Positions 12,160 to 24,765 are shown, counted from the first letter of the stretch. The stretch: 64,000 nucleotides of DNA from Morella rubra (GCA_003952965.2 CM025849.1:15601366-15665365); one strand, 5' to 3'. The notes: a model not told the origin generated them from the letters alone. Program-made: numbers and translations.

Positions 12160-13060
12160 TGTGAGTCCGAATAACAACCAAGAGAGGGTGAATTGGGTTT
12201 ATTAAAATTGGACTTTTTTCAATAAAAACACAGATCTGAAAATAATTAATGCTATAAAGAACGAAGAACAATAAATGATAGCAATAAAGTAAGAGAGTAG
12301 GGAAGAGAGATAACACCGCGATTTTTAGGTGGTTCGGCTAAGACTTGCCTACGTCCACCCCCAAGGCTATTGCCTTCCTTGGGTTTCTCTACTGTAATCC
12401 AATAGTATCCACAACTTAGCTTTCGGATTCTAATTAACCATTAAAAGAGTTTTCTCGAGCTCACTCTTCAACTCGTACACAAATCTCAAAGCCTATAAGA
12501 TTTCTTCTATCCTCACGGGTAGGCCTAAGTGTATCCCACACTTAAAAGGTTTTCAAAGTTTAAAGATAGGAATGAATAAACAATAGCTCTCAAAGCTAGA
12601 TCAGCAAAACAATGATCAATAAATGGCTACAAGACAAGATCTGATGATGATGGCAGCACGACAGAAGCAGATCTGTTGGAAAACGTGTAGCCTTGTCTTT
12701 TGCGCTTTTCTCTCACTTTTTGGAGGCTAAGTCAAGATTGATGATGTAGAGAGGCAAAAGTGTGCAAAAGTCTCTTTCTCTCTCCATAAGGTTCCCTTTA
12801 TAGGTCTTCAATCTTGGGGAGTCTCAAGGGCCTTTTTGGAATGTTGGAGAGGTGCCCTAAGTGCCATAACGTCTTGATTCCATACTAAGTCATCTTTTTA
12901 AAAATGTGTTCCACAACATGTGTTGACACATATATGCCTATGTGTCAACACCATTTTCAAGTCTGGGATCTGTCGCAGCTGCCCATGAACGATGTGTACG
13001 ACACTTCTCTTCACCTATTGTGTCGACACATTCGTTTCATCATGTGTCGACTGAGGACCA
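12160..13060 (-). repeat. 5' LTR of the minus-strand Sirevirus-like element, right end disturbed
   Basis: Starts on the plus strand with TGTGAGTCCGAATAACAA, as the LTR at 4027 does, and can be aligned with it to about 13060. The palindrome array is partly lost and altered (12918-13050). A TATA-like box reads CTATAAAGG on the minus strand near 12790. The terminal TGTTAGCCC end is missing, so the LTR is truncated or rearranged at its outer side. Confidence 0.75.
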
Positions 13061-14116
13061 TTGGATCCTCAATACAATGTGTCCACAAGGTTGAAGCACT
13101 CAATCAAAGGATGGGACTCGGAAGTAAATTCTCCTGGATCTAACGTGATGAACTGTGCTCATCATGGTTTCCATAAACACAACAGCCAACTTCGTACATC
13201 TTCGGCAATGTTTTTACCATCTTGTGAGACATGATGTGAATGTAAAGAAGAAACAAAGGAATGAAAATTAAAACTCTTCTGATACCACCTTAACGAGAGG
13301 ACCTTGTTTTGAGAAATCAAATGAACCCCCGCAATTGAAGGAAACTAAGCTCAATCAAAAGGAAGTTATCCAAATAATACAATGTTGGCAAATTCCCTTT
13401 AAAAGGGTTCGGAAATCAGATGAAATTCTCAATGAGAAAATTATTTTCTTACAAAAGTCATTGGTGTTTTTTTTCAAACTAAAACTTTTTTTGTAACAAA
13501 AATTGAATTACAATGTCATCAACCATAATGAATATAATCCCGTCAAAAAAGTAAGTTATGTGAAAACTTTCCTCCTAAAGAAAAAACTATTAAAAAAACT
13601 TATTTGTAAAAAACAATCCACCTAATCATCAATGCGGTCGATCATTACTTATTTTAAAAACAACTTACATGCCGAAAACGTTCGTCAAATCGGAACTTTT
13701 TTTGACGAAATCTGAAGCTGACAACGATCTACTCGAATAAAAAAAGGGACACAAAGATCGGCAAAAAATGTTGGACGCCCACATGATCAATAAGACCATC
13801 AAAGGAAAGATCTGGCGCTGGCCATGATGGGATTTTGGAGAGTAAACACCAAAGTAATGATCCATCTTGCTATTTTGAAGATTATTGTTGACAAATTTCA
13901 ACAAACGGTAGTTCACTTGTTTAATTGGTTTCGAATCCACCACCTTCTGTCAACCCTAATATTTGTTGTTCAAAGCCTTTGAGTCATCCTTTGAATGGCT
14001 TTTTTCCTGTTCTTCAATGGTCGACCTAAAAGGGAGACAGCTAGTTGGAATAGGAAGGGTTGCAAAGAGTTCAAATTTCTTTCTTTCAAAGAGGCTTGGG
14101 ATCTTTGAATTTGTTA
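12840..14116. repeat. Tandem segment, copy A, with many small deletions
   Basis: Collinear with 14117-15687: LTR fragment, a linker, the block starting cccccgcaattgaagg, a CACTA-like part, then the gag start (ggcttgggat...tttgaatttg). Relative to copy B this copy lacks dozens of short pieces of a few to tens of bases across the whole length, with few substitutions. It ends exactly where the gag of copy B would continue, and copy B's LTR fragment follows at once. Confidence 0.75.
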
Positions 14117-14730
14117 TTGGGGAGTTGAGAGTGCCACATATGCAAATTCTTGATTCATATAAGTCATCTTTTAAAAACTGTGTTCACAACATGTGTCGAA
14201 CATATATGCCCATGTGTCAGTCTGGACTGAAGGTGCTGGCATGTGTCGACACTGTGTTCTGTATTCTATGTGTCGAACCATAAAATGGCATCTGGCTGCT
14301 GTGCTATGTGTCCACATTGAAGCTTCTTCCTCCATCTCCTTAATCTTCTTGATCCTAACATAATTCAGGGGGTCAAACCATGGAAGTAACCACATGATGA
14401 ATCTCTCTACCAAATATGATAAATAAAAACAACCAATTCGGTCAAACAAAAAGAAAAGATCAAAAATTGGTTGCTTCAGACATATAGCAAACTCAATCAG
14501 TACATTTGTGATTCTTCTCTAACTTTGTAATTAGGAGTAACTCGTATACATTGTAATGGTTTAATTCTCTGGACCTTAATTGTTCTGAGAGTTAATCGTA
14601 TACCCCCCTGCAATTGAAGGATAACTAAGTGCTCAATCAAAATCTGTGAAGTTATCCAAATAATACAATGTTGGCAAATTCTCTCTTTAAATAGACTTCT
14701 CTTGACTATACTTATTTTAAGTTCGTCTCA

Positions 14731-15240
14731 CTATAAGAAATTTAACTTTTAGTGATGAAATTCTCAATGAAAAATTATTTTCATTACTAAAAGTCGTGTA
14801 TTGGTGTTTTTTTTTCAACACTAAAACTCTGTTTTTAGTAACAAAAATTGAATTTTGTCACTAATGTCATCACATTTCCATATTCATGAATATAATCACA
14901 TTTCGTCACTAAAAGTGAAGTTATGTTGACGAAACTTTCCTCACTAATAGAATTTAAAACTATTAAAAAAACTTATTTGTGACAAAATTCTAATCCAACC
15001 GTTAGATCATCCAATGATGCGGTCGATCATTACTTATTTTAATTGAAATTTATACTTACATGCCGAAAACGTTCGTCACGAGCATCGGAACTTTTTTGTG
15101 ACGAAATGTTCTGTAACTTGCTCGATCAATGATTAATTATACGATCGATCACTCGAATAAAAAAAGGGAAAACAAAGTTTTTCGTCACCAAAATAATTAG
15201 ATTTGGTGACGAAATATTTGTCACTTGTAACGATCGATCG
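14731..15240 (+). mobile_element. CACTA-like terminal fragment
   Basis: Begins CACTATAAGAAATTTAAC, close to the usual CACTACAAGAAA end of plant En/Spm elements, and carries several direct and inverted copies of a tttagtgacgaaa-type subterminal motif (14745-14757, 14893-14906, 15170-15185, 15205-15215). No transposase and no matching opposite end were seen. A shortened version lies in 13430-13750. Confidence 0.5.
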
Positions 15241-15379
15241 AATAATAACGTTCCATCAAAGGAAAGACCCGTCTGATCGGCTGGCGCATGATGGGCATGT
15301 TGTGGAGAGTAAATCACCAAAGTATATGATCCATCAGTATAACTATTTTGATTGATTATTGTAAGTGACAAATTTCAAC

Positions 15380-15687
15380 AAACGGTAGTTCACTTGTTTT
15401 CGGAACTAATGCAGTTTCGAATCCACCACCTTCAATGTCAACTACCTAATTTGGATTTGTTAGTTCAAAGCCTTTGCAGTCATTACCTCCTTGGCATTGC
15501 CGATGGCTTAGACCTTTGTCCTGTTCAATTCAATGGTCGACTACTAAAAGGGGGACAGCTAGTTGGAATAGGAAAGGGTTTAATACAATCTTTATGAGTG
15601 TCCCCCAAAGAGTTCATGAGAGTTTCAAATTGTAAAGTTTCGAAAGAGGCTTGGGATACTTTGAATTTGACTCATGAAGGAACAAAG
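15380..15687 (+). pseudogene. Gag fragment 1 (N-terminal) of the plus-strand element
   Basis: The last part reads VSPKEFMRVSNC and KEAWDTLNLTHEGT, typical of UBN2-type copia gag. Earlier codons are recognisable only with frame changes. The frame stops at the insertion at 15688 and continues at 21329. A gapped second version is in 13900-14116. Confidence 0.75.
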
Positions 15688-16345
15688 TATAAGAAATATG
15701 CCCTAAAAATTATTTTTCTAAATAATAGTTATTTAGATGTCACATGTTTATATTTATTTATTAGGTAATATAATGTGACATAAGATTTACATAGTTATTA
15801 TTTAGTGATATTGTAGAAAAGTCATGCAATGATTAATAAATCAAAGGCAGAAAGTATAACTTTTTATTCCTTGTTCACTTGATGTTTTGTTCTAGACCGA
15901 GGTAAATATTGATGTATATAGGTCTACACTTGTTGTGCCTCTATTTAATAGGATGATGGACTTCGTCATTGAGGTGGTGACCTTAAGCAAACGAGTGGGT
16001 GTAATGTAAGAGTACATGCACTGAACGGATCAAATATGAATACCTTCTGGAATTGATCACTGATGTTGAGAAGTATTTAGCATAATTTGTTTATGTTATC
16101 CTTAGACCTGAGAGGCTTATTGGATGTTTGTTGTGTACTTGTACTTTGACCGAGTCATTTGGTGATGATCTTTCTAGATCAAATATTCCAAATAACGTTG
16201 GGTCTTGTACATAATACGTGGGTTTGTATAAATGTTCAATAAGGAATCTACCAGTCTCTTGATGAGGCAGTATATTCAATATATTGTATAGGGTTGGACT
16301 AGAAAAAGAATCCATTGGCCAATGGTATTTTGTGAAAAATGTTTT
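15688..16345 (+). repeat. Left part of a copia LTR inserted in gag
   Basis: Starts TATAAGAAATATGCCC, like the 5' end of Angela-type LTR with TG changed to TA, and has the plus-strand layout of such LTRs. It is preceded by caaag; the other end of the compound (21323) is followed by taaag, a near-perfect 5-bp duplication. The LTR does not continue past about 16345, where minus-strand element sequence begins. Confidence 0.6.
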
Positions 16346-19300
16346 TCGAAAATTAATATATATATTATATGCTTCTCCCACTTGCACTAAAAAACATTCA
16401 TACAGTATCTCATACCCATGTACATCCTTTCTATGTATTACACCTTATAGCGGTGAAGTCATCAGTTCTAAACTACATACAACTCCTCCAACTCTTCTAC
16501 CTTTACCCACTGCACATGCATAAATTCAATATTGATCAACTATCAATAATACTGAATTTATGCATCCCCAAACAGTCTGCAAATACTCAACTCTAAGCAC
16601 CAAGATCAACGTTTAGTTCTTCTCAAGAACTTGAGAATATGCTTAACCACTGTCCAGGATTCAGGGCCTTTGTTAAATCAATATCTACTCATAAAACTAA
16701 CAACTTGATTAATATCTGGCCTTATCCCTCTCTACTTGGAGAGATGAAATTATGCCTAAATGGTAAAATCCTTTTATTAGCATCCTGCAAACCATCCTTT
16801 GCCAATATTTATCAACATAGTCCCAAAGACTTCTTTTCTCGGTTACCATTAACTTGGTTCCAAGAATGTGGAACACTTCCAAAGTCTTTGACTGATGACA
16901 TCACTCTGACGTCTTTCCTATTGAGTAGTATATTACTAACATAAAGAATTAGAAACAATATTAAACTCCCACTGACTTCTTGTCAATACAAGGCTCATCC
17001 AATTTTGTGAAAAATCAAACAATTTGATTATCTCATCAAACTGGATTTCTAGCTAATGCTCTTGAGTTCTGAACTCTTCAGACTCATCAGTTGGGTCAAT
17101 AATGTTACTTTTTCTATTGATCTTATATGCCACTTTTTATTGGCTCAGCTGACTATTTCATCAAGAACTGTCATGTTTTCCCCTCTACCAAGGCCATACT
17201 CTTTTAAAAATAAATATTCCTACTGACAATTACCAATTGTTCACTTAACAATTATCAAATAATACCTAGTGAACCTTTTTGGGTAAAACCCCTAAAAGAA
17301 TACAGGTAATAATTCTATGCTTATCTCCCACTGAACAATTCATATAAAGTTCAATTTCACTTTTCTACAACAACATTGTATCGTGATGTAACAAGGGAAT
17401 TATCTTGAGATATGATGCTTTCATTTCCAAGATGAGTTCAAGACTTATCTAATTATCTGAGTATATTGATACTCACTTCCAGTTGGTTTTTCCACTTTAC
17501 TCTGTAATTTCTTGAACTTTTCAAAAATTTAGACTCATAATTCATTAGGTACAGATAACTGTAACTGGAATGACGATCACTAAAAATGATGAAACAGGAA
17601 AAAAACATTCTCTAGTTATGTGGTTAAAATTGCCACATACATCAGTATGCACCAACTCTAACAATCTTGTAGCTCTTAACTCCTTTTACTTTAAAAGGGT
17701 TTCTCAGTCATCATTGGATCATATCCACATTACCATGACTAAGTGACAGATGCTACATACAAGTGGGATTCACATCCCTTTCCATTTTAGAGTTGCATAT
17801 ATCAGCATCTTTCTCAATATTATTCAGAGTTCACAACTTTTTCAAAAAAAATGCGACTGTCAATAATAATGCTAGAATCAATAAACATTTTTAATTTAAA
17901 AATTGAACTTGAAATCACATTTCTAGAAATTTATAGCACATATAAAGATAGTCTTCAAAAACAAAGTTTTCCCTTTTGTAAACTCAAATAAATACTTTGT
18001 ATGGAAGTCGCTGCAACACTTGCAGTCATCGTCATATTCTGCACAATTTTCCCTTTCACTTAATATCCAGGTTTCCTTAAACCCATGCAACTTATTGCAA
18101 AAGTGAGATATAATGCCTAAATAGACATACCAACAATTTAATGGACAATACATTAAATTGAATTTAATGATAAGCATACCTTCAGTAAGATTCCTTTTTC
18201 AATACAAAACTCAACCTTAGTCCATAATCATCACAAGGTATAAGTATCGCATAATAAATCTGCAAAAACATAGAAATCAATTCACAAGTATATATAAATA
18301 AATCCACTAATTTCGGGTTTTCGAATAACTAATGGTACCTCCCACTATGACACATCAATCAGATAAAATAACCAAATATAACAATTTATATTCTGTGTCA
18401 CTAGTAGGTAGCAAAGCTTTAACCTTTTGTAAACATGATCCTATTTTAGTAACCATGCAACAACTTGTAAAAGTAGATAGAAACTATCTGTCACGAATCC
18501 ATCTCATGTCCCATACAATATGTATGTAAATATTCGTGACTCTTGATTTTCTTTTGACCACCAAATAAACACAATATTCACTATTTTAGCATACGTGTTT
18601 ATTTAGTTAAGTGCAACCATCGTCTAAATGATATGTAATTTTGGAATGGGTCGGCATTGCTATTTTAGTCAACACCCTCATCACTCATACACCTTCATTT
18701 ATCTTCTAAAGAAATAAATAGGACAAACTATAAAATAAGAAATTGGAATCCCCTATTTTAGTTTCATCCAACCATCAATAAAATAGATTCCCATTTACCA
18801 ACAATGGGGGTCATGGGATTAGTTTCCTCTAAACAATCCTATTTAGCACTTGCATTTAAAATTTTAGAAAAAAAAAAATTATGAAAAAAGTCAACCGTCA
18901 AACCGGAGTTGGTCAACTGTCAACCGGGTTGAACCATTGACTCACCGATCTGGGTCCAACCCATTCAATTTGTGGGTCATGGTCCGAGTAAAACCCGGAC
19001 CGAATCATGTGGTCCTCTGGCTACCCATGAGCCACACGAGCTGCCCATGGAATGGATCAAATCCTTCCATGGGTTGGGCCAAATGGTGCAGCCCGTGTCC
19101 CTCCCCTTTTCTATTTTTCCTCTTTCTTTTTTTTTTAATGGACCTAACTGGGCTTCGAATTGGGCCTCACCCTTTTAAAAAACTATTCGGCCTTAAAATA
19201 GCCTAACAACCTTTTAAATAAAAAAAAAAAGAAAAAAACGTTTATTTTCAAACAACCCAGCAGTTCTATAACAACAGCCCACATCCATTAGAAAACAAAA

Positions 19301-20322
19301 ATGGGCCTTTTCCTTTTCAAATATAAAACTGGGCCTGCACTGTTTTAAACAAAACAAAAAATTCGGCACAACAGTTTAAAACAAGCCCAACCGTTTCTAA
19401 AATGAGCCCAAAAGATTTTAAAATAAAATAGCCCAAATAGGAAAAACATGGTAGCCCAATTATTGGGCCGGGTAGGGCAAAAATGCCCTACCCATTTGGC
19501 CCAAACGGCTGACCCAGACATCACATGTCTGGGCGCCGTTTGGTGTCCAAGGGGAGAAGGCAGGCGGTAGCCAGCCCAGCTGGCCGCTAGCTGCCCCTAC
19601 TGGCCACGTCCGGCCAGATCCAAGCCAGACATTGGTCGGGCAAGCCACCGGCAGCCATTGCGCTGCCGTTCAGCACACTGGTGGCCATCGACCAGCCAGT
19701 TTCCCTCACACTCGTGTAATACACGGGTGTGTTGAACTGCTGGTGTCCGCAGCCTCCAAGGCTGCCGGACACCACCATGGCTCTGGCCAAGTGCCTCTCC
19801 GGTCTTACCAGACGCAACTCCGGCTATTGGCACGGCGGAAACCCACTATGCCGCCGGCCACCCTTATTTTTCTTTGGAAGAGAAAACAATTTTCTCACCC
19901 ATGAAAAAACTAGTTTCAGCAATTTAAAATCCTTTTAAATTGCATCAATCCGATTCTTCAATTGATATAGAAATCAAGTTCTAACAAACTTAAAAGCAAC
20001 AGATTTCTACAACGCTATTGTAAAAGATACAAGGCAGAACAATTCCTATACTTCATGCAATTTCCAAAATCAAGAACGGCAAAACAAGTTTGATCGGCCT
20101 TAAAGAAATCCTTTTTAAAAACATTCATAGCAATTGCAAGTTATGAAAAACAATTTTTCAAAACTTTCTTAACATGATTCCCAAATACGTTGAAGAACAA
20201 AATGACTTCTTTGAAAACAATTTTCAAATAAGTCAAAAATTTGATTACTATAAATATTTTTAAAAGGACGATGGTATAGATCTCAAGAGAATGAGGTTCA
20301 ACTAACCTGGCTTTGATACCAC
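16346..20322 (-). pseudogene. Heavily decayed copia internal region, minus strand
   Basis: A polypurine tract (gtgcaagtgggagaag on the minus strand, 16373-16388) and a primer binding site (20309-20321) bound the region. Between them only fragments of pol can be recognised on the minus strand, such as a reverse transcriptase stretch around NILLNRKDVRVMSSVK (near 16940-16890) and SWTVVKHILKFLRR near 16660-16620. 18300-19450 and the GC-richer 19450-19880 look like untranslated leader or gag; no frame is supported there. Stops are frequent. Lineage is copia; finer placement is uncertain. Confidence 0.6.
20309..20321 (-). promoter_or_regulatory. Primer binding site
   Basis: The minus strand reads TGGTATCAAAGCC, a near-match to the initiator-methionine tRNA primer site, one base from the LTR border at 20323. 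It fixes the minus orientation of the internal region 16346-20322. Confidence 0.8.
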
Positions 20323-20735
20323 TGAAAGTTTGCCTACGGAAAATTAACTTACCAATTCTCTTTGTTGATCTGAGAATTCTTCAATAATCTTCAGGTTCTT
20401 GTCGATCTCACAATCTTGAGAATTTCACATTAGCAGCCCAAGTGTTCTGCCTCTTCCTCTCCACGCTCACAACTGCATAGGGTTTTCTGAGTCCTAATGG
20501 CCAACTCTCAGACTAACAATTAGTCCATTAGGGTAGACTATCTCATAGCTATCCTTATATATGAAAACCCTAGCTGTGATATGTGTGGGATCATTAGGGA
20601 TCTTAGATCTCGGACATATGATCACATGGAAAAACTCTTTTTCCATTAACTCCTTTATATTCTTTTATTCCGAATTTTGGGTTTCTACTAATTGTAATCA
20701 TGTCCATCAACATATTACAATCCCCGAGAATTGAA
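20323..20735 (-). repeat. LTR 3' part, left arm of an inverted pair
   Basis: Sits next to the primer binding site, so it is the 3' end of a 5' LTR on the minus strand. It matches the reverse complement of 20908-21323 over about 400 bases with scattered differences. Both arms keep a catatataagg TATA-like box (about 20550-20562 here). Confidence 0.8.
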
Positions 20736-20907
20736 ATTTTGAAATTTTTTCAATTCATTATTTCCTTCCACCACGCTATATTCACATGAGTTAATAGGAC
20801 TGAAATCATATTACCGATTCAGTTCCAAACTCATGTAATTCTCAATTCACAATCTGTAACTCGTTGGACTATCAATTGTTTCCAAAAACAATTTCACAAA
20901 TAAATCT

Positions 20908-21323
20908 CAAATTCTCGGGGGTGAATTGTAATATTTTGATGGACATGATTACAATTAGTAGAAGCCCAAAATTTAGAATAAAAGAATATAAGGGAGTTAA
21001 TGGAAAAAGAGTTTTTCCATGTGATCCTACGGCCGAGATCTGATCCTAACGATCTCACGCATATCACAGCTAGGTTTTTCATATATAAGGATAGCTATGA
21101 GATAGTCTACCCTAATGGACTAATTGTTAGTCTGAGAGTTGGCCATCAGGACTCAGAGAAAACCTTACGCAATTGTGAGCGTGGAAAGAAAAGAGGCAGA
21201 AACTTGGGCTGCTATTGTGAAATTTTCAAGATTGTGAGATTGACAAGAGCCTAAAAATTATTGAAGAATTCTCAAGATCAACAAAGAGAATTGGTAAGTT
21301 AATTTTCCACAGGAAAACTTTTA
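20908..21323 (+). repeat. LTR 3' part, right arm of an inverted pair
   Basis: Same LTR end as 20323-20735 but on the plus strand, separated by about 170 bases. It ends ...ggaaaactttta at the border with gag and is followed by taaag, part of the insertion's target duplication. It may be the continuation of the plus-strand LTR part at 15688-16345. TATA-like box near 21080-21088. Confidence 0.8.
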
Positions 21324-21328
21324 TAAAG

Positions 21329-21500
21329 GCTGTTAGAGGCTCTAAGTTGCAGATGAATATTTCAAGGGCTAAAGAAATAAAGATGAAGGAAGACGAGTGT
21401 TTTGATGAATTCTACAGAAAACTCACAAGTCTAGTCAATTCAAGTTTCAGTTTAGGAGAAAATATTCCTAATTCGAAAGTGGTCCGAAAGATCCTATGGT
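21329..21500 (+). pseudogene. Gag fragment 2 (middle) of the plus-strand element
   Basis: Encodes RGSKLQMNISRAKE, MKEDECFDEFYRKL and NSKVVRKIL in one open frame, directly continuing fragment 1 and continued after the hAT insertion at 25754. The last eight bases, cctatggt (21493-21500), are the hAT target duplication. Confidence 0.85.
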
Positions 21501-21569
21501 TAGGGGTGAATAGCAGACTAGTCGGAAGCGAAATTTAACATTCCGACATCCGGTCCGTTAATTAGCGGA

Positions 21570-21665
21570 TGGCCAAAATCGACTCCGCTTCCGCTTCCGA
21601 CTCTTAGCGGACTTAGCGGAAGCGGAAGCGGACTTAGCGGAAGCGGATAGCGGAATTCCAACAAC
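21570..21665. repeat. Subterminal GCGGAAGCGGA repeats of the hAT element
   Basis: At least six copies of a tccgcttccgc / gcggaagcgga motif in both orientations lie within 170 bases of the left end. Related motifs (ttccgcttccggttccgc) lie at 25600-25623 near the right end. hAT transposases are known to bind short subterminal repeats, so these are likely binding sites. Confidence 0.7.
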
Positions 21666-21936
21666 TTTTTGGGCCATATTTTTCGGCCCATTTAAGCTTT
21701 TTTCCAATAAATGAAAATTTTACTCATTCATCACAATTCACAAATAAAATCCTAAAACATGTAATTCACAAACAAATGTAAAAATAAAAATATAAAAACA
21801 TGCAATTCACAGAATCTCATATTAAATAAATCTGAAATCAAACTTGAAACTAACTTGAAATAACAAAATATTACAATACAAACTTAGAAGTATCAACTCA
21901 AGTAAGAAATTAATAACATAATCAAACATCAATCAA

Positions 21937-24231
21937 TCACGTATGACCATCCACGATCGATGCAGCATTAGAAATTAACTCTGCAAAAAAACAAATGTAT
22001 CAACAATTAGCTCATAAAAAATTTTAATAAAGTGAAAGTAGAAATGTAAAATGTTGTATATACCTATATCCATCATATAACTAGAGGGATCTTCTGTCCC
22101 ATCAGTAACTTCAGATTCGTTATCCTCTTTATCATCAGCAGAATGTATGACCTTGGATGTCAACCAATTTTGAGCACAAATGAGTCCTTCCGCCGTCTTT
22201 GGTGCCAACGAACTCCGGAAAGAATCTAATACTCGACCCCCCGTGCTGAAGACAGACTCTGAAGGCACTGTAGTGATAGGGATGGCAAGAACATCTCGAG
22301 AAATTCGTGCAAGAATGGGAAATTTTGGTGCATTCACTCTCCACCAATTGAGAATATCAAAATTAGGATCTCTGGGCTCAATATCCTCCATTAAATATCT
22401 CTCCACTTCAGACTTGCTATCCAGCAAATTCTGTTGCGCCTTAAATTGTGTGAATTCCATGTAAAGAGGATCATCTATTGATGAACTAGATGACCCAACA
22501 AAATCAAGCTGGCCTTGACTTGCAGATACGCTCCCACTGCTAGATGACCCATCCATATTAGCATACTCTGTAAACAACTGATCCAAGGTCCCTCTTACAA
22601 GACTAGTCATCTTTGCACCCAACTCCACCCCAAAGCCTTCTTGAACCAAAAGTCCAAGTATATAATCTTATATTGTGGATCAAGTACCGCTGCAACAAAC
22701 AATAATCTGTTAACCTTGGTCAAATCACCCCAATATTTATCATACTTGATTTGCATTTTTTTTGCCATGTCTGCCAAGAACAAATCCCCACTAGCTGCAT
22801 ATTTTCCCAAATGCATATGAATTTTGGCTAGTTCTGCAAAAAATAAGTTTGCTGTCACCGTATTCGAAGCAGATATTCGAACCGTCACTTCATAGAAGAG
22901 CGCCAAAAACTTCGTAAAATGTCTCACACGCTCCCAATCCTCAAATCCAGGGGGACCCAGTCCCTTCCTCCCATGCCCATCTTCACGCAGAAAGCTTATA
23001 AGAATTCCATCTTCTGCCAACATATCCTCAAAAACTCTCTGATATTTCTCAGCTGCATCCAACATAATATACGTTGAATTCCAACGAGTAGGAACATCAA
23101 GCTGCAAAAATCCCTCACTGGGAAACTTCCTCTTCGCTACACATTTTTTAAACCCATCCATTCGACCGGGAGATGACTTAACATACTTGACCAAGTTCCT
23201 TACCTTGGCCACAGAATCATCCAACTCCTTCAACCCATCTTGCACAATTAAATTCAAGATATGTGCACAACATCTCATATGCAAACAATCATGATTACAA
23301 ACTATTTTTCCAGGCCGAAACCCCAAAAGCAATTGTCTACTCTTTACATGTTCAATGGCTGTATCATTAGAGGAGGCATTATCGACAGTGATTGTAAGGA
23401 TTCTATCAATCCCCCATTCCGACATACAATCCTCCAATTCCATCCCAACTGTCGAGCCCTTATGATCTGACACCTTAGAGAAGGCAAGTATCTTTTTGTG
23501 CAAGTTCCAAGTACTATCAATGAAGTGTGCAGTGACAGACATATAATTCATATTTTGGACTGATGTCCATGTGTCAGTGGTGAAACAAACTCGGGGTCTA
23601 TTGAGTAAGATACTAGCCTTCAGTTTAGCCTTCTCTTCCAAGTAAAGTTTCATACAGTCTTTCATCACTGTAATTCGAGATGGCACTTTAAATCGGGGCT
23701 CGAGGGTATAAATCATCTCCTTGAACCCATCCTTACTTACTATTCTAAAAGGAAGCTCATCCACAATTATAAATTTGGCAATAGAAGCTCTAATAGCCTT
23801 GGGATTATATGAGTCATCTTCATCACTCCCACTGATCCACTACTTGCCCCCTTGATATCAAAAGTCAATTTCTGTTGAGAACTATCCAATTTACTTTGAG
23901 TTCTCTTATACATTACACATGCCTTTAAGTGGGATCTCATAGCCGAAGTCCCTTGATCTTTGTGGTGACACCCAGTTTTATGACCACAATGGTTGCACTT
24001 GGCCAATGGTTTGTTTGGGTCAACTACTGGTAGTATCCTAGTGAAATGTTCCCACATCGGGGATGGATTGGAAACCTTTCTTCTTTTGGGGGTAGGGTCA
24101 CTTGTCTCAGTTTGTTGTGCCTCTACATCTATAATTGGTATCTCACCAATTGTAGGTGTAGCCGTTGAGGCAGGGGTAAATAAATTGGGGGTTGTGGATT
24201 GCGAAGATGCAATCGGAGTTTGATGATCCAT
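21937..24231 (-). pseudogene. hAT transposase with BED zinc finger and hAT dimerisation domain, frameshifted
   Basis: Chosen start is MDHQTPIASS at 24231, just after a possible acceptor (ttatttcag). A BED finger (KCNHCGHKTG ... HLKAC) lies at about residues 75-125. The RNase H-like core follows: FTTDTWTS (first acidic residue) and ITVDNASSND (second), then the RW-type NSTYIMLDAAEKY. The C-terminal dimerisation region is complete (IPITTVPSESVFSTGG, RSSLAPKTAEGLI). Two frameshifts break it, near 23845 and in a G run near 22625. A probable last intron (21981-22063, GT/AG on the minus strand) leads to a short final exon ending at 21937. It would cut and paste the element; this copy is inactive as written. 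Confidence 0.88.
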
Positions 24232-24369
24232 CTGAAATAAAGACACAAAATAACATACACCTCGATCAAACATACACCTCAATTAAACATACACTTCAAT
24301 GCATTTAGAAATATTTCATGACTTACAAAATACTAGAACTAAGTCTTTCAATCAAACATATATGAGGAA

Positions 24370-24765
24370 CCAAACAATTTAATACGATTTAATTTAATCT
24401 AATATAATACAATTACCAAACAATCTAATACGATTTAATTTAATCTAATCTAATACAATTCCCGATTTAATTTAATCTAATCTATACAATTCCCAAAAAA
24501 TCTAATACAGTTTAATTTAATCTAATCTAATACAATTCCCAAAAATCTAATACGATTTAATTTAATCTAATCTAATACAATTCCCAAAAAATCTAATACG
24601 ATTTAATTTAATCTAATCTAATACAAAAAAATCTAATACGATTTAATTTAATCTAATCTAATACAACTCCAAACAATCTAATACGATTTAATTTAATCTA
24701 ATCTAATACAATTCCAAAAAATCTAATACAATTTAATTTAATCTAATCTAATACAATTCTCAAAT
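24370..24765. repeat. AT-rich minisatellite, about 44-bp unit, about nine copies
   Basis: The unit aatctaatacgatttaattt (first 20 bases) is repeated about nine times with small differences in the spacer (aattccc, aattccaaa). It lies upstream of the transposase, inside the hAT element. Confidence 0.9.

Larger units (their letters stand above)
4027..13060 (-). mobile_element. Sirevirus-like Ty1/copia retrotransposon, decayed
   Basis: On the minus strand the order is 5' LTR (12160-13060), primer binding site (12145-12156), gag, protease, integrase, reverse transcriptase, RNase H, env-like region, polypurine tract (4983-4994), 3' LTR (4027-4980). The order PR-INT-RT-RH marks Ty1/copia. The env-like region after pol, extra polypurine tracts and palindrome-rich LTR fit Sireviruses. 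All frames carry stops or frameshifts, so the copy is not autonomous. The 5' LTR runs into a rearranged segment, so the outer right border and the target duplication are not clear. Confidence 0.88.
14117..15687. repeat. Tandem segment, copy B
   Basis: Longer version of 12840-14116. It opens with an LTR fragment (14117-14320) that is itself gapped relative to 4425-4706, continues through 14600-15240 (CACTA-like) and ends in the gag segment that is cut by the insertion at 15688. 14320-14600 differs more between the copies. Confidence 0.75.

Noticed and set aside
13280-13295. ggtggtatcagaag on the minus strand as a primer binding site
   Set aside because: It is inside the gapped tandem copy A, with no LTR border next to it and no counterpart at the same place in copy B.
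19460-19904. Overlapping frames in a GC-richer block as a possible host gene fragment
   Set aside because: All lie in the leader or gag region of a decayed copia element, on both strands, without a recognisable domain.
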